DNA from: Diospyros lotus
Lineage: Eukaryota; Streptophyta; Magnoliopsida; Ericales; Ebenaceae
Assembly (NCBI RefSeq): GCF_014633365.1
Contig: NC_068349.1
Coordinates: 18,304,753 to 18,368,752, forward strand
Reading direction: 5' to 3'
DNA length: 64,000 nucleotides
Made by a program: the position numbers and the translations under genes. The first letter of the stretch is position 1, and every line of letters starts with the position of its first letter. The notes under the pieces are model-generated. The model did not search any database. It saw only the letters and a list, made by a program, of their open reading frames with translations, and had not been told where the DNA came from. Below are positions 11,290-23,763 of this stretch, one piece after another.

Positions 11290-11960
11290 CAAGGGCTCAT
11301 GGCTCGTCAAGATAGCCGAAGGGGCACCATCTACATCGCAAGGCACTTTTGCGGCTGATGCAGCCTGGGGTCCAACCTCGTGACCTGAGAGGCCACGAGG
11401 ACACAAGGGCCAAGAGGCCACCAGGAGGTGATTGTCGTGCCACAATCGCAGCCCCAGAGCTAGACTCTGCATGGGGCTTTCTCGCGTCCCGGGACGACAC
11501 TACCTCCAAAATATTTTCCCAAATACGAGAGGTCTCACACAACACACAAACTATATGACTTCGATATTCAAAAATCATTCTGAAAATTCTATGAAATGGA
11601 TAGACAATTATCCATAAGGAATTCTAATCCCCAAAGGATAAGATAAACATCAATTATAAGAATTCTAATTCTAACCAATTTAGGATTAGTTAAGATAGAT
11701 GTCATCTGTAGGAAATTCTAATCCCAAACTATTTCAAATCACCCCGCACTCCTCTAAAAATAGGCAGACACTCATTCTATAAAAAGAACGTCCCTAATAC
11801 TAGTATAAAAACTGCCATCAGATTTTTAGGATCTATAATATCTAACTTAGGTATTGAAGTATTTACGTGGGGATCTCCCTGCGCCCTCTGACTGTTTCTT
11901 CTCTTACAGAGTTAGGCGGCTAGACGACGACATTTTTCGTCAAATAAATTTATTATTATA
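11290..11960 (+). mobile_element. Tat-type Ty3/gypsy LTR fragment
   Basis: Contains a TATA box (TCTATAAAAAG near 11776) and, downstream, CTAACTTAGGTATTGAAG and GTGGGGATCTCCCTGCGCC. This resembles the conserved R/U5 block of Tat LTRs, also seen at about 31630 and, on the minus strand, about 44500. A GAGGCCAC-like word recurs at 11385-11430. The ends and target duplication could not be fixed. Confidence 0.45.
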
Positions 11961-12152
11961 TTTTGACAACAACTATAAAATATAATTTTATATTCTTAAA
12001 TTTTAGTATTTAATTACATATTTTTAGAATGATTTTATTTTCATATATATTTATTAAAATCTTTTTACATACACATGTACATATATTTGTACATACATGT
12101 ATCTAATACCTATATATTATATGTGGATATGTACGTTGGATGTATACATATA

Positions 12153-12721
12153 TGCATGAAAATCACCCAAGATAGGGGGTGAATTGAGTGTTTTGAATAT
12201 TTTTGCAATACTAAAAATATTATGCATCAAAATTAATTTGAAATGATATTTTTCATAACATAAAATGTTACAGTAGATTCATATAGGTTTTTATGCATCA
12301 AAAGATTCTTTATAAAGATTAATCTAAATATATTTCAATCATAGAATATGTGTATAGATGAGAGGCAACATTTGAAGCTAAGTATAAGAAAACCGTTATG
12401 ATGACAAGAATATTATTTTGCTTACTTTACTAAATTTTAATCTACAAATCTCATGAACAAATATATGCATTTGAGATATAAACATGAAATTAAAGAGGTT
12501 AGAAAATCTTTTATGCATGTAATGAAAACAGAGCAATTTTGCTTGATACTTAATGAGATTAAATCAAGTGAGAATACATTGTATAGTAGGAGAAAAATAA
12601 TACAATAAAAAACATAAGCAAATTACAAGGACACAACATTTTTTAGTGGTTCGGCTAACGAGCTTAGTCCACTACCTTAGCTTATCACTAAAGATTTTGA
12701 AAACATCCACTAAGGGACTTT
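12153..12721 (-). mobile_element. SIRE-type copia LTR fragment, cut by the Tekay insertion
   Basis: Read on the minus strand, the end has the AATTCACCCCCTATCTTGGG-like signature of SIRE LTRs. Blocks such as GTGGTTCGGCTAACGAGCTT and CCACTACCTTAGCT match the solo LTR at 62061-63753. It stops exactly where the Tekay LTR starts (12722). The other half is not found after the Tekay element, because that side has been deleted. Confidence 0.6.
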
Positions 12722-14868
12722 TGTAACGACCCGTAAATGATTTAATTATATTAAAAATAATAATTTTTGATGTTTTAAGGAAATGAGAAATTAGGATAAT
12801 TAATTATGTTATTTTAGAATATTTTGGGATAAGAATAAAAATTAAATAAATTGAATTGTGGAATTTTGATAAGTTTCGAGTGTTAGTGTAATTAATTAGG
12901 GGGGGTTGTTTGTGTAAATAAGGGAAGTTGGGGGTGGTTAGTGCGGTTTCCGTAAAAGGGACCAAGGATCCCTTTAAATTTAATGGTTGCAGTATAAGGT
13001 TAAAGGCGTGCGGGTGGCGCAGGCAGTATGCGGGCATGCGGGCGTGGGTGTGGACGCGGGATCGATCCGCTGGTGCTGCACGCGCGAGGCCGAGGTTTTG
13101 GGCTGATTTTTAATCAGCCAGATGTCCGAAACGACGTCGTTTCGGTTAGAGGTGGTGGCCTCCAGTGCTTTTTCGCGCGCTGCCACATGGTCGCGTCTCC
13201 TCTGCTCATTTTTGCCTTATTTAAGCCCAATTTCGAGCATTTTGTTTACAGTAACGAGCAGCAAGCAATTTCAGAATATCAGTGCGCACGCGAGCAAGAA
13301 AATTTGAAGATTTTGCTAAAAAATTCATATTAAATCACATTTAATTCCAGAATTAATATTCCAGGTATGTAGATAAGCCAGTAATTAATATTCTGTACGG
13401 TCGAAATTTTGTTTAGGGTCTAATTTTATTAATTTTGGCAAATAATTGGGATATTGCAGTTTGAATAAATTTTGCCGCGTTTGGTCAAAACGAGCCTAAG
13501 GATATCTTCGGAAAGACAAGTTCTTTATACCCTCATCGTTGATTCTTTCGTTGTCAATTTATTTGACCTCCCTTCGTTGGTTTCGGTTGTTAATAAATTA
13601 TGAAATTTTAATCAGTTTGTTTTAAAATTTAATTTATTAAACTGGTCTCGAGGATTTTATTCGTTGGTTGCCTACGGGGGTTTGTACCACCCCCAAGCCT
13701 ATGGGAATGATGTCGTATTCACCCGAGGCTAGGTTCTTAGTTGTTCGGGTATTATTATTGTACTTTTGGATGTTAATAGGCTAGAGCGGTTGTGAAGTGG
13801 GGGCAAGGACCGGCTATTCGGTGACGGTGTGATTGTCGTACGATCTATCTTAGGTTGTCGGCCAGTCTCTCCTGTCCACTGACCGTTGACCGGTGTCAAT
13901 CACTGTTAACTGGCTCTACCGTTACGTGATTACATTTATTTCTTGTTGCATGTTTTGGTGTGCACATGGGTACGGGCTGCATGTTGGGATTTTCATGATC
14001 TGGTTATGCTTGGTCACAGACATCCTAGTTTGGTTATGATGCATCCAGCACGGGCATATGCATCGCGTGTGGTTTACTATGTGGGCGGAGCATGGCCTGA
14101 TGCCTGGATGTATGGGGGCCATGTATCACGTTGATGCTCACTACGCCATTGCATTTTATGTACATTGCATGGCTACTGGTAGTTATTAGTTCTCGGACGG
14201 GAGTACCATTTTGAGGGAGCCTATGGCTCGGGTGTCAGGAGTACCGACAGGGATACGGGTGATGGGAGTACCGACCCAGGACAGTGCGCACAGGGTTTTT
14301 GGAGATCTATGTTGCCTTTCAGGGCAGCGGCAGGTTGGTATGGGACTTGGGTGCCAGGTGTCTTATGTGGGCCCCAAGGACCGGTATGTGCTTTTTTTTT
14401 ATGCTGCACTATTGTATTGTTGCGTCACATGGCTTATGTGTACATATGGGGTCTATATTTGGGGTGATCTCCTCTATTTTCTGTACAGCCAAGTAAGGGA
14501 AAAGCGAAGGCCGAGGGGGAGGACCGTGCCACCTAGTAGCCAGCCGTGTCGGTAGGGTGTACAGTTAGCTGCCCCCCTCATCTCTAATATTTTGTTAGAA
14601 CTTCTGTCTCTCATTTTTTACTATGCCAGGTTGTCCCTTGTATCTCCTATTTATTGGCACAGGGTTTGTATATATTTATACACTCCGTGACCGCTGTTCC
14701 AGCGGGGTGCTTGTGGGCGTGCATGTTTACCGTTTTAGCTTTCGCTGTTGTATTTCTTATGTATGCATGCCAGGGTATTTTTGTCTTATATCTATTTCTC
14801 TTCCCTTATGTAAGCGCTTTCGTTCGGATAGACCGGGTGGTTGGGATATCAGGACGGGGGTGCTTACA
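12722..14868 (+). repeat. Tekay 5' LTR
   Basis: 2147 bp, starting TGTAACGACCCG and ending GGTGCTTACA. It matches the 3' copy at 19794. A GCGGGCATGCGGGCGTG-rich stretch (about 13008-13070) and GGGAGTACCGAC-like repeats (14200-14290) occupy the two variable positions seen in related LTRs. Confidence 0.9.
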
Positions 14869-14872
14869 ATGT

Positions 14873-14884
14873 TGGTATCATAGC
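14873..14884 (+). other. Primer-binding site, tRNA-Met type
   Basis: TGGTATCATAGC lies 4 bp after the 5' LTR and differs by one base from the common plant tRNA-iMet site TGGTATCAGAGC. Confidence 0.8.
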
Positions 14885-15005
14885 GTCATTTAGTCAATTT
14901 GGGGGACAAGTAACCGTACACCAAGGCTGTTAGGTAGAGTTAGAGTGTTAGGTCATGTCCTTAATTTCAAAATGCGTTCTAATTAATTTTGGTTATGTAG
15001 GACTC

Positions 15006-16340
15006 ATGGACGCACGCCGTGGACGAGGTCGTGGTAGACCGTCGGCACGAGGTAGAGGGCACCTTGTTCCTACTCCTAAGGTACAGGTGATTGGTATAGG
15101 AGATGAGAGACAGCCAGGGCCTCCGGACATGCAGGAGACATTGGCGGCTATCCTACGAGCTGTGGATCTACTGGCAGCATCACAGTTACGTCAAGAGCGC
15201 AGCCACGATGGTAGGACTGCTACGGCCCAGGCGTCACATTTAGGTATGCCGGGAGCAGGGGATAGTTTTGGTGCCACATTACTTAAAGATTTTATGGCCC
15301 TACGTCCACCAGAGTTTAGTGGAGGTGCCGATACGACAAAGGCCGAGGATTGGCTATTGGCAGTGGAGAAACACCTAGATCTATAGGCTGTGTAGAGGCC
15401 CATAGGGTTCGACTGGGGACATTTTTGTTGCGAGGAGACGCCGAGCGATGGTGGGAAACCACCAGACAGCGATATGGTGATGGGGGCCCGACATGGGCAC
15501 AGTTTGTCGCGGCGTTCAATGAGACTTATGTATCGGCTTGGGTCAGAGAGCAGAAGGTGTTTGAGTTTAGGGCCCGACATGGGCACAGTTTGTCGCGGCG
15601 TTCAATGAGACTTATGTATCGGCTTGGGTCAGAGAGCAGAAGGTGTTTGAGTTTATTGACTTACAGCAGGGGAGCAAGACAGTCACACAGTACGAGACTA
15701 AGTTCGTGGCGTTATCTCGTTATGCTCCAGAGTTAGTAACCCCTGAGTCTCGCAGAGTCAACAAGTTTCAGAGGGGATTACGACCAGAGATTCGCTATGC
15801 CATGGCTAGTATCGAGGCACCCGACTTTCCTACAGCTGTTCAGCTGGCCCACGCAGTGGAGAGGGACCAATTGGAGGCTCGATCAGATCAGTTAGTTATG
15901 ATGGGCGCAGGGAGCAGCAGTAAGAAGAGAAAGTGGGATGCGGGTAGTAAGAGTTCAGGGCTTCCACAGTGCCGGCAGTGCGGGCAGAGACACTAGGGGC
16001 AATGCCGGGATGTACGTCGGGATGTGTGTTATCGCTGTGGTCAGCCGGGACATCTGAAGATGGACTGTCCACAGGGGCCTAGACCGGCTACACCGGCCCC
16101 GCCAGCTACACTGGCCACATGACAAGATATCATTTGTTTTCGCTGTGGACAAAGGGGTCATCGAGCGAACGTGTGTACCCAGCCAGCATAGATTGGAGGG
16201 ATACGGACTAGAGGTGTAGGGCCCAGACCAGCTCAGAGACAGTCTACACCTAAAGCACAGGGTCCAGGAGCACCATTACCCCTACTAGCAGCATAGCGCC
16301 CAGGGCCCACAGAGAAGGTACAGATGTAGGGGAAGGCGTT
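15006..16340 (+). pseudogene. Tekay gag (broken)
   Basis: The product would be the capsid/nucleocapsid protein that packages element RNA. The start ATG at 15006 opens a basic stretch (MDARRGRGRGRPSARGRG). A retrotransposon gag domain follows, visible as AERWWETTRQRYGDGGPTWA and YETKFVALSRYAPELV. Two zinc knuckles close it: CYRCGQPGHLKMDC (about 16030-16070) and CFRCGQRGHRANVC (about 16136-16180). The frame shifts at about 15380 and again because of an 86-bp tandem duplication (15484-15655). After that it stays in one frame but meets stops at 15994, 16120, 16189, 16294 and 16327. It is non-functional as it stands. Confidence 0.85.
15484..15655 (+). repeat. 86-bp tandem duplication inside gag
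   Basis: Two near-identical 86-bp units, each starting GGGCCCGACATGGGCACAG. Since 86 is not a multiple of three, the second copy throws gag out of frame; the downstream frame is consistent with a single original copy. Confidence 0.92.
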
Positions 16341-16344
16341 TGCG

Positions 16345-19300
16345 GTGTCAACCGCCGAGGCAGCTGAGGGCAGTGACACAGTACAAGGTATACTTTCTCT
16401 CCATGGTCATGATGTACATGCCTTATTTGATACAGGTTCTACCCACTCTTTCATAGCACCCCATCTGTTACATAAGATCCCGATCTCGTGTACCCCCTTG
16501 CCATATGATTTGTCTGTTTCGACACCGGGAGGGATGGTGTTGATGGGGAGTGAGATGGTCAGGGATTGCAAGATAGGGATTCACGACCAAGTATTTTTGG
16601 GAGATCTTGTTGTTCTGGCGATCCAGGATTTTGATCTACTGTTGGGTATGGACTCGCTTTCACGGCACTATGCTCGAGTTGATTGTCGTCGGAAGGTGAT
16701 TTCATTTGAGCACCCGGGGAGACCAGTTGTTACATACCGAGGTGTGAAGCTAGTGGTGACTACGCCGATGATATCGATTATGCACGCTGAGAGGCTTATA
16801 CGACGTGGGTGTGAAGCCTATTTTGCATTTGTGACCGTGATAACTGGGCAGAAGAAGGAATTGGTTGCCTATCCTGTGGTGCGAGACTTTCCAGATGTGT
16901 TCCCAGATGAGTTACCGGGACTACCACCGCACCAGGAGATTGATTTTGTAGTAAATCTGATGCCAGGTACGCAGCCTATTTCCAAGACTCCTTACCGTAT
17001 GGCTACTAATGAACTGAAATAACTCAAGGTGCAGTTGCAAGATCTTTTGGAGAGGGGGTTTATTCGACCGCGCACATCACCATGGGGGGCTCCAGTATTA
17101 TTTGTGCGTAAGAAGGACGGGTCTATGCGATTGTGTATAGATTACCGACAGCTTAATAAGGTAACAATTAAGAATAAGTACCCCCTACCCCGTGTGGATG
17201 ATTTACTGGATCAGTTGAGTGGTGCATCGATGTTCTCCAAGATAGATTTGTGGTCAGGTTATCATCAGGTGCGGGTCAGGGATGAGGATATTGCGAAGAC
17301 CGCATTTCGTACACGTTACGGGCATTACGAGTTTGTGGTCATGCCATTTGGGAAGACCAATGCCCCGACAGTGTTTATGGATCTGATGAACATGGTGTTT
17401 AAGGAATATCTGGATTCTTTTGTCATAGTTTTTATTGACGACATCCTAGTCTACTCACCGAGCCCTGAGAGACACGAGGTGCATCTGAGTATGGTTCTGT
17501 AGAAGCTCAGAGAGGAGCAGTTGTATGCGAAGTTTTCTAAATGTGAGTTTTAGCAGACCCGAGTTGTATTCTTGGGACACGTGGTCTCAGGTGAGGGTAT
17601 CCCAGTAGATTTAGAGAAGACCAGAGCCATGATGGATTGGTCGAGACCGATGACAGTGATGGAGATTCAAAGTTTTCATGGCCTTGCCGGGTATTATCGA
17701 CGGTTCATATAAGGTTTTGCACGGCTTGCATCACCCATGACGAAGTTGACAAGGAAGGGCGCCAGATTTATTTGGGACGAGTCTTGCGAGAGGTCCTTCT
17801 AGGAGTTGAAGCGGCTTTTGACTTCAGCGCCAGTATTGACGATACCTAAGAGTGGTGAGTTATTTACTGTATACAATGATGCCTCATATGCAGGGTTAGG
17901 CTGTGTTTTGATGCAGGACGGCCGAGTGAATGCTTATGCATCCAGACAGTTGAAGAGGCACGAAGAGAATTACCCTACACACGATCTGGAGTTAGGGGCT
18001 GTAGTGTTTGCCTTAAAGATTTGGAGGCATTATCTTTATGGTGAGAGAGTCCAGATATACACTGATCACAAGAGCCTTAAGTACCTTTTTTCACAGAGAG
18101 AACTCAATATGAGACAACGCCGTTGGTTAGAGCTGCTTAAAGATTACGATTGCGAGATCCTCTATCACCCAAGTAAAGCCAATGTGGTAGCGGATGCATT
18201 GAGTCTCCGTGGAGCATCAGTTGCAGCTATGATGATGCAAGAGTGGTTTTTGCTGGAACAGATGAGTGAACTTACTATCTCAGTGGCAACAGACAATCCT
18301 ACACTCTACTGTGCTGCCATGAGTATCCATTCGGATCTAGAGGATCAGATTCACGATCAACAACGACAGGATGTGGAGATTGGCGAGATCATGACGGATA
18401 TGGAGAGATTTGGGCCATTGGGGTACAGCCAAAGGGACGATGGTTTGCTATTGTTCCGTGGGCGGATTTGTGAGCCGAGTGACAGTGATATCAGGTGGAG
18501 GATCCTAGAGGAGGCTCATCGTTCTCCCTATACTATTCATCCTAGAGCGACGAAGATGTATCAGGGCTTACGGCGTCAATATTGGTGGAGCGGCATGAAG
18601 AGGAGCGTAACTGAGTTTGTATCACAATGTTTGGTGTGCCAACAAGTCAAAGTTGAGCATCAGAGGCCCGCGGGGTTGTTACGACCTTTATCTGTACCGG
18701 AGTGGAAATGGGAGCGCATAGCTATGGATTTTGTCTCAGGATTGCCGCGATCTAGTCGGGGATTCGATTCGATATGGGCGATTATCGACCGATTGACTAA
18801 ATCAGCGCATTTCCTACCTGTCAAGAAGACCTATCCTATTCATCGACTGGCCAAGTTATACATTGATGAGGTGGTGAGACTGCACGGAGTACCAGCCAGT
18901 ATTGTGTCAGACAAGGATCCTCGGTTTACCTCACGATTTTGGGAGGCGTTACAAAGTGCTATGGGGACTCAGTTGACTTTCAGTACAGCCTTTCACCCTC
19001 AGACTGACGGACAGTCGGAGCAGACCATACGAACTTTGGAGGACATGCTCCGTGCCTATGTACTAAACTTCCATGGGAGCTGGGATGATCATTTGTCGCT
19101 AGTGGAGTTTGCCTACAATAATAGCTTCTAGGCCAGTATTGGGATGGCACCATTTGAGGCATTGTACGGGCGACCATGTAGATCACCGCTTTGCTGGACT
19201 GAGATTGGGGAGTGAGCATTGCTTGGACCGGAGTTGGTAGAGCAGACGTTAGAGAAGATCCAGTTGATTTGGGCTAGGATAAAGGCAGCTCAGGACCGTC

Positions 19301-19746
19301 AGAAGAGTTACGCGGATAGACGACGTCGGGATTTGGAGTTTGATGTGGGTGATCATGATTTCCTTTGAGTCATGCCGATGAGGGGTGTTCGACGCTTTGG
19401 AGTATCTGGCAAGTTGAGTCCTCGGTATGTGGGACCGTTTGAGATATTGGAGCGAGTCAGATCGTTGGCCTACCGATTAGCTTTACCCCCTCAATTAGCC
19501 CACATACATGATGTCTTTCATGTTTCTATGCTTCGCAAGTACGTGGCAGATCCCGGGCATGTTATTGATTATCACTCACTCGTGGTGCAAGAGTTGCCTG
19601 CTAGCATTGTGGATCGGAAAGAGAAAGTGTTCCGCAATCGTACGATTCCCTATGTAAAGGTCCAGTGGCAGCGACATACCCCTAAGGAGGCTACTTGGGA
19701 GCTAGAGGAGGACATGAGGCGACTTCACCCTCAGTTATTTGCCTAG
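16345..19746 (+). pseudogene. Tekay pol: protease, RT, RNase H, integrase, chromodomain (stop-riddled)
   Basis: All domains lie in one continuous reading frame. Protease has ALFDTGSTHSF. RT has [20 protein letters not shown], a GKTNAP variant of the usual GLTNAP, and the catalytic FIDDILVYS. RNase H has [10 protein letters not shown]. Integrase has an HH-CC zinc finger (ending CLVCQ), MDFVSGLP and VSDKDPRF, with the third catalytic region [11 protein letters not shown]. The C-terminus, near WQRHTPKEATWELEEDM, is chromodomain-like. Premature stops are at 17020, 17500, 17551, 17710, 17800, 19129, 19213 and 19366; apart from these there is no frameshift. Most are TAG or TGA, as expected from C-to-T decay. 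It would have provided reverse transcription and integration. Confidence 0.9.
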
Positions 19747-19778
19747 CCAGGTACGAATTTCGGGGATGAAATTCTCTT

Positions 19779-19793
19779 AAGGGGGGGAGGATT
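19779..19793 (+). other. Polypurine tract of the Tekay element
   Basis: AAGGGGGGGAGGATT lies immediately before the 3' LTR start at 19794 and would prime plus-strand DNA synthesis. Confidence 0.8.
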
Positions 19794-21280
19794 TGTAACG
19801 ACCCGTAAATGATTTAATTATATTAAAAATAATAATTTTTGATGTTTTAAGGAAATGAGAAATTAGGATAATTAATTATGTTATTTTAGAATATTTTGGG
19901 ATAAGAATAAAAATTAAATAAATTGAATTGTGGAATTTTGATAAGTTTCGGGTGTTAGTGTAATTAATTATGGGGGGTTGTTTGTGTAAATAACGAAAGT
20001 TGGGGGTGGCTGGTGCGGTTTTCGTAAAAGGGACCAAGGGTCCCTTTAAATTTAATGGTTGCAGTATAAGGTTAAAGGCGTGCGGGTGGCGAGGGCAGTA
20101 CGCGGGCATGCGGGCGTGGGCGTGGATGCAGGATCGATCCTCGGGTGCTGCGCGCGCGAGGCCGAGGTTTTGGGCTGATTTTTAATCAGCTAGATGTCCG
20201 AAATGACGTCGTTTTGGTTAGAGGCGGTGGCCTCCAGTGCTGGTCCGCGCGCTGCCACGTGGCCACGTCTCCTCCGCTCCTTTTTGCCTTATTTAAGCCC
20301 AATTTTGGGCATTTTGTTTACAGCAACAAGCAATTTCAGAATATCAGTGCGCACGCGAGCAAGAAAATTTGAAGATTTTGCTAAAAAATTCAGATTAAAT
20401 CACGTTTAATTCCAGAGTTAATATTCTAGGTATGTAGATAAGCTAGTAATTAATATTCTGTACGGTCGAAATTTTGTTTAGGGTCCAATTTTATTAATTT
20501 TGGCAAATAATTGGGATATTGCAGTTTGTATAAATTTTACCACGTTTGGTCAAAACGAGCCTAAGGATATCTTCGGAAAGGCAAGTTCTTTATACCCTCA
20601 TCGTCGATTCTTTCGTTATCAATTTATTTGACCTCCATTCATTGGTTTCGGTTGTTAATAAATTATGGAATTTTAATCAGTTTGTTTTAAAATTTAATTT
20701 ATTAAACTGGTCTCAAGGATTTTATTCGTTGGTTGCCTACGGGGGTTTGTACCACCCCCAAGCCTATGGGAATGATGTCGTATTCACCCGGGGCTAGGTT
20801 CTTAGCTATTTGGGTATTATTATTGCACTTTTGGATGTTGATAGGCTAGAGCGATTGTGTAGTAGGGGCAAGGATCGGCTATTCGGTGACGGTGTGACTG
20901 TCGTCCGATCTATCTTAGGCCGTCGGCTAGTCTCTCCTGTCCACTGACCGTTGACCGATGCCAAGCACTGTTGACTGGCTCTACCGTTACGTGATTATAT
21001 CTATTTCTTGTTGCATGTTTTGGTGTGCACATGGGTACGGGCTGCATGTTGGGATTTTCATGATTTGGTTATGCTTGGTCACAGACATCCTAGTTTGGTT
21101 ATGATGCATCCAGCACGGGCATATGCATCGCGTGTGGTTTACTATGTGGACGAAGCATGGCCTGATGCCTAGACGTATGGGCGCCATGTATCACGTTGAT
21201 GCTTACTACGCCATTGCATTTTATATGCATTGCATGGCTACTAGTTGTTATTAGTTCTTGGACGGGAGTACCGTTCCGAG
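19794..21280 (+). repeat. Tekay 3' LTR, truncated
   Basis: Colinear with the 5' LTR from TGTAACGACCCG through the GGACGGGAGTACC block. Similarity then stops abruptly at about 21280, where Tat-element sequence begins. About the last 660 bp of the LTR are missing, which suggests a deletion joining the two elements. Confidence 0.85.
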
Positions 21281-21331
21281 AGAGGGACAAAGTCAACCGG
21301 TTTAGAAAACCGGCCTAACCCAACCCAAATG

Positions 21332-23080
21332 AGCACCCATACCCGGACAGGAGACCCCAGCCAAGTGCCTCTTGCGATGCGTGGATTTTTGGAAGATCAC
21401 CTAAACAATGAGACACGCTCGGGTAATATTCCGACAACGCTGGAAGGCCGTCAGACTATTGGATTGGGTGTTATGGAGCATTCAGAACAAGGAGAGGTGC
21501 ATGTCGTCGGGTTAGGGGGACAGGTGGTAAGGCAAGGGAGACAAACCCCACCCGTAATGCAAGCAAATCAAGAACAACACTCCCTGGGGCAATCCTCAAT
21601 TCCGAGGAGAAACCCTGCGATGACTTTAGTACCTCTAGAACCTTCAAGGGCAGTACCACCCATGGTCCTACTATCGGATTATGAACAGCTATAGAAGAAT
21701 TTTGAAGAGCTGAAGAACCAGAATAACGAACTCAGAACAAGTAATGAAGAGAGTATGAGAAAATATCAAGGGATTACTGTTCTATTGCATGAATTGATGC
21801 TTAACATTCACATTCACCAAGACAAACTGGTGTGGGAGGACATTGGAGATCCTCGGACAACCCTCCAAGGGTATCATATCAAGGGACAAGAATTGGGACC
21901 CCTAGGTGTAATGATCGAGTCCCGTCAACAGAGAACCCAGGAGGAAATCATGATAGGAGGCCGGGAAAAGCTCCCATGTATGAAGAAATAACAGAAAGCA
22001 CCCACTCAAGAGCTCTTTGTGTTCTGTCCCCCGGTAGGAACGAAGCAGAAAAAGAAACACTCAAGGTGTCTAACGTCAAGCGCCTCATAGAGGAGGTGTT
22101 GGAACAGAAGCAAATTGTGGCGACGCTAATGGAAGCACTCGTGAAAGGATTTCCACTATTTGAAGAACTCCAAAGACAGCCAGTACAACCAGGGTTCAAG
22201 CTACCACAACTCCTAGTATATTCGGGGAAGGAAGACTCCGAGAGGCACCTACAACACTTCGTCGCAATGGACGTACTACATGGGTGGAATGAGGTCACCA
22301 GATGCAAGGCTTTTCCTCTCTCACTGGCAGGGCAGGCTTAACAGTGGTTCACTGAGTTACCTGTCAGACATATCCGATCCTTTGAACAGTTGAAGAAAGA
22401 ATTTTTGGAGGCATTCTTTGCCTACGTCCCGAAGAAAAAGAGTGCCATGTACTTGATGAGCTTGCAACAGAGGCTAGACGAATCCCTAAAACAATATGTC
22501 GAGAGGTTTAGGGCTGTAACGCAAGAGGTAAGGGACCTCCTAGTAGGCCTGGGTGGCTATAACGCAAGAGGTAAGGGACCTCCTAGTAGGCCTGGGTGGC
22601 TATAACGCAAGAGGTAAGGGACCTCCTAGTAGGCCTGGGCGCATCCGCCTTGCTTAATGGAACTGCCTACGCCCCGCTCAGAAGATCCCTAGCCTTTTCC
22701 GAGCCAAATTCAATGGCAGAATTGTTTTCCCGAGCTAAACAGTTTATTGTCCAAATGGAAATTTTGGAAGCGTGGGAAGGTGAAAGAAGAGGAAGGTTGA
22801 GTGACGTTGGGTCAAACAGATTAGTGAAGGTACAAAGAAGAGAAGAGCCCCCGAAGATGCAATTTCGGAGCTTCACACCCCTTACTGAGCCAAGGGCTGC
22901 CGTCCTTTCCTCCATCGCACATACTGGACTCATCAATTTTCCCTCGCACTCCAACCAGTCGATGGGCAGGAACATGGACTCCTTCTGCAAATTTCATGAA
23001 TCCCCAAGGCATACCACAGAATAGTGCCGAGAACTACGAAACCAAATTGAACAGCTAATCAAAGAAGGAAAGCTAGATCG
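21332..23080 (+). pseudogene. Tat gag (broken)
   Basis: The conserved core is visible as KLPQLLVYSGKEDSERHLQH and QWFTELPVRHIRSFEQLKKE, then VERFRAVTQEVRDLL and LFSRAKQFI. A Cys/His motif follows (FCKFHESPRHTTE, a stop, then CRELRNQIE), typical of Tat gag. Stops occur at about 21692, 22339 and 23022. A 43-bp unit repeated nearly three times (22517-22640) adds 86 bp and shifts the frame. The N-terminal half is weakly conserved. It is non-functional. Confidence 0.8.
22517..22640 (+). repeat. 43-bp tandem repeat, about 2.9 copies, inside gag
   Basis: Units start at 22517, 22560 and 22603 with TAACGCAAGAGGTAAGGGAC. They are virtually identical, so the expansion is recent relative to other damage. 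Net insertion is two units (86 bp). Confidence 0.92.
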
Positions 23081-23763
23081 ATTCATACTGGATAAACCAA
23101 AAAACCAACAAGGTCGGAGAGAAGAATCTAGAAGAGATAATCAGGGAAGGCCCCCGGGTCCGAGCAATGACGCCCCAAGTAGAAGAGAAAACTAACTGCC
23201 CTGACAAAGAGAATGGGAGAGAAACAATCAGAGGAAAGAGGAAGAAAGACCTGGTGCAGAAGAAGATAAAAATGAACCCGTTATGGAGAGGATACATGTA
23301 ATCTTCGAAGGAGAAAATTTGGCAGGAGATTCCTCTTCCTCCAGAAAGGCATATGCACGCCAGGCGCTGCACGTTAATTCAGTGGAGAAGATTTAAGAAG
23401 ACGAAGACCCCCTTATTTTTGCACCTAAAGATCAAGGGAGTGTGTCGCTCCCCCACGATGACCCTTTGGTTATCTTCGCTATCATTGCCAAGCACCCGAT
23501 TGAAAGAATACTGGTAGATAGCGGAAGCCCCATAAACCTCTTGTACTAGAATTTCTTTGAGAAGATGCACGTCGCCCATGATCGGTTAAAAACAATCGCC
23601 TCCCCCTTGTATAGCTTCACAAGAGAAGCGATGCTGGTGGTCAGATTGATTCAGTTGCCCATTACATTCGGAGACCACCCTCAAGTGATCACCCGGCAGG
23701 TGAATTTTATGGTAGTCAGGACTTTCTCATCAGCCTACAATGTGATCCTGGGACGTTCGCTCA

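Larger units (their letters stand above)
12722..21280 (+). mobile_element. Tekay-lineage Ty3/gypsy chromovirus, degenerate, 3' LTR truncated
   Basis: Order: 5' LTR (12722-14868), tRNA-Met-type primer-binding site (14873), gag, protease, RT, RNase H, integrase, chromodomain-like C-terminus, polypurine tract (19779-19793) and a 3' LTR (19794 to about 21280). The 3' LTR lacks roughly its last 660 bp. The long LTRs beginning TGTAACGACCC and the terminal chromodomain point to the Tekay (Del) lineage. The two LTRs differ at only a handful of sites over their first 180 bp, so insertion is fairly recent, yet the coding region is full of stops. Confidence 0.88.

Noticed and set aside
15191..15586. Antisense open frame across Tekay gag
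   Set aside because: Shadow of the gag coding sequence, spanning the 86-bp duplication; no domain.
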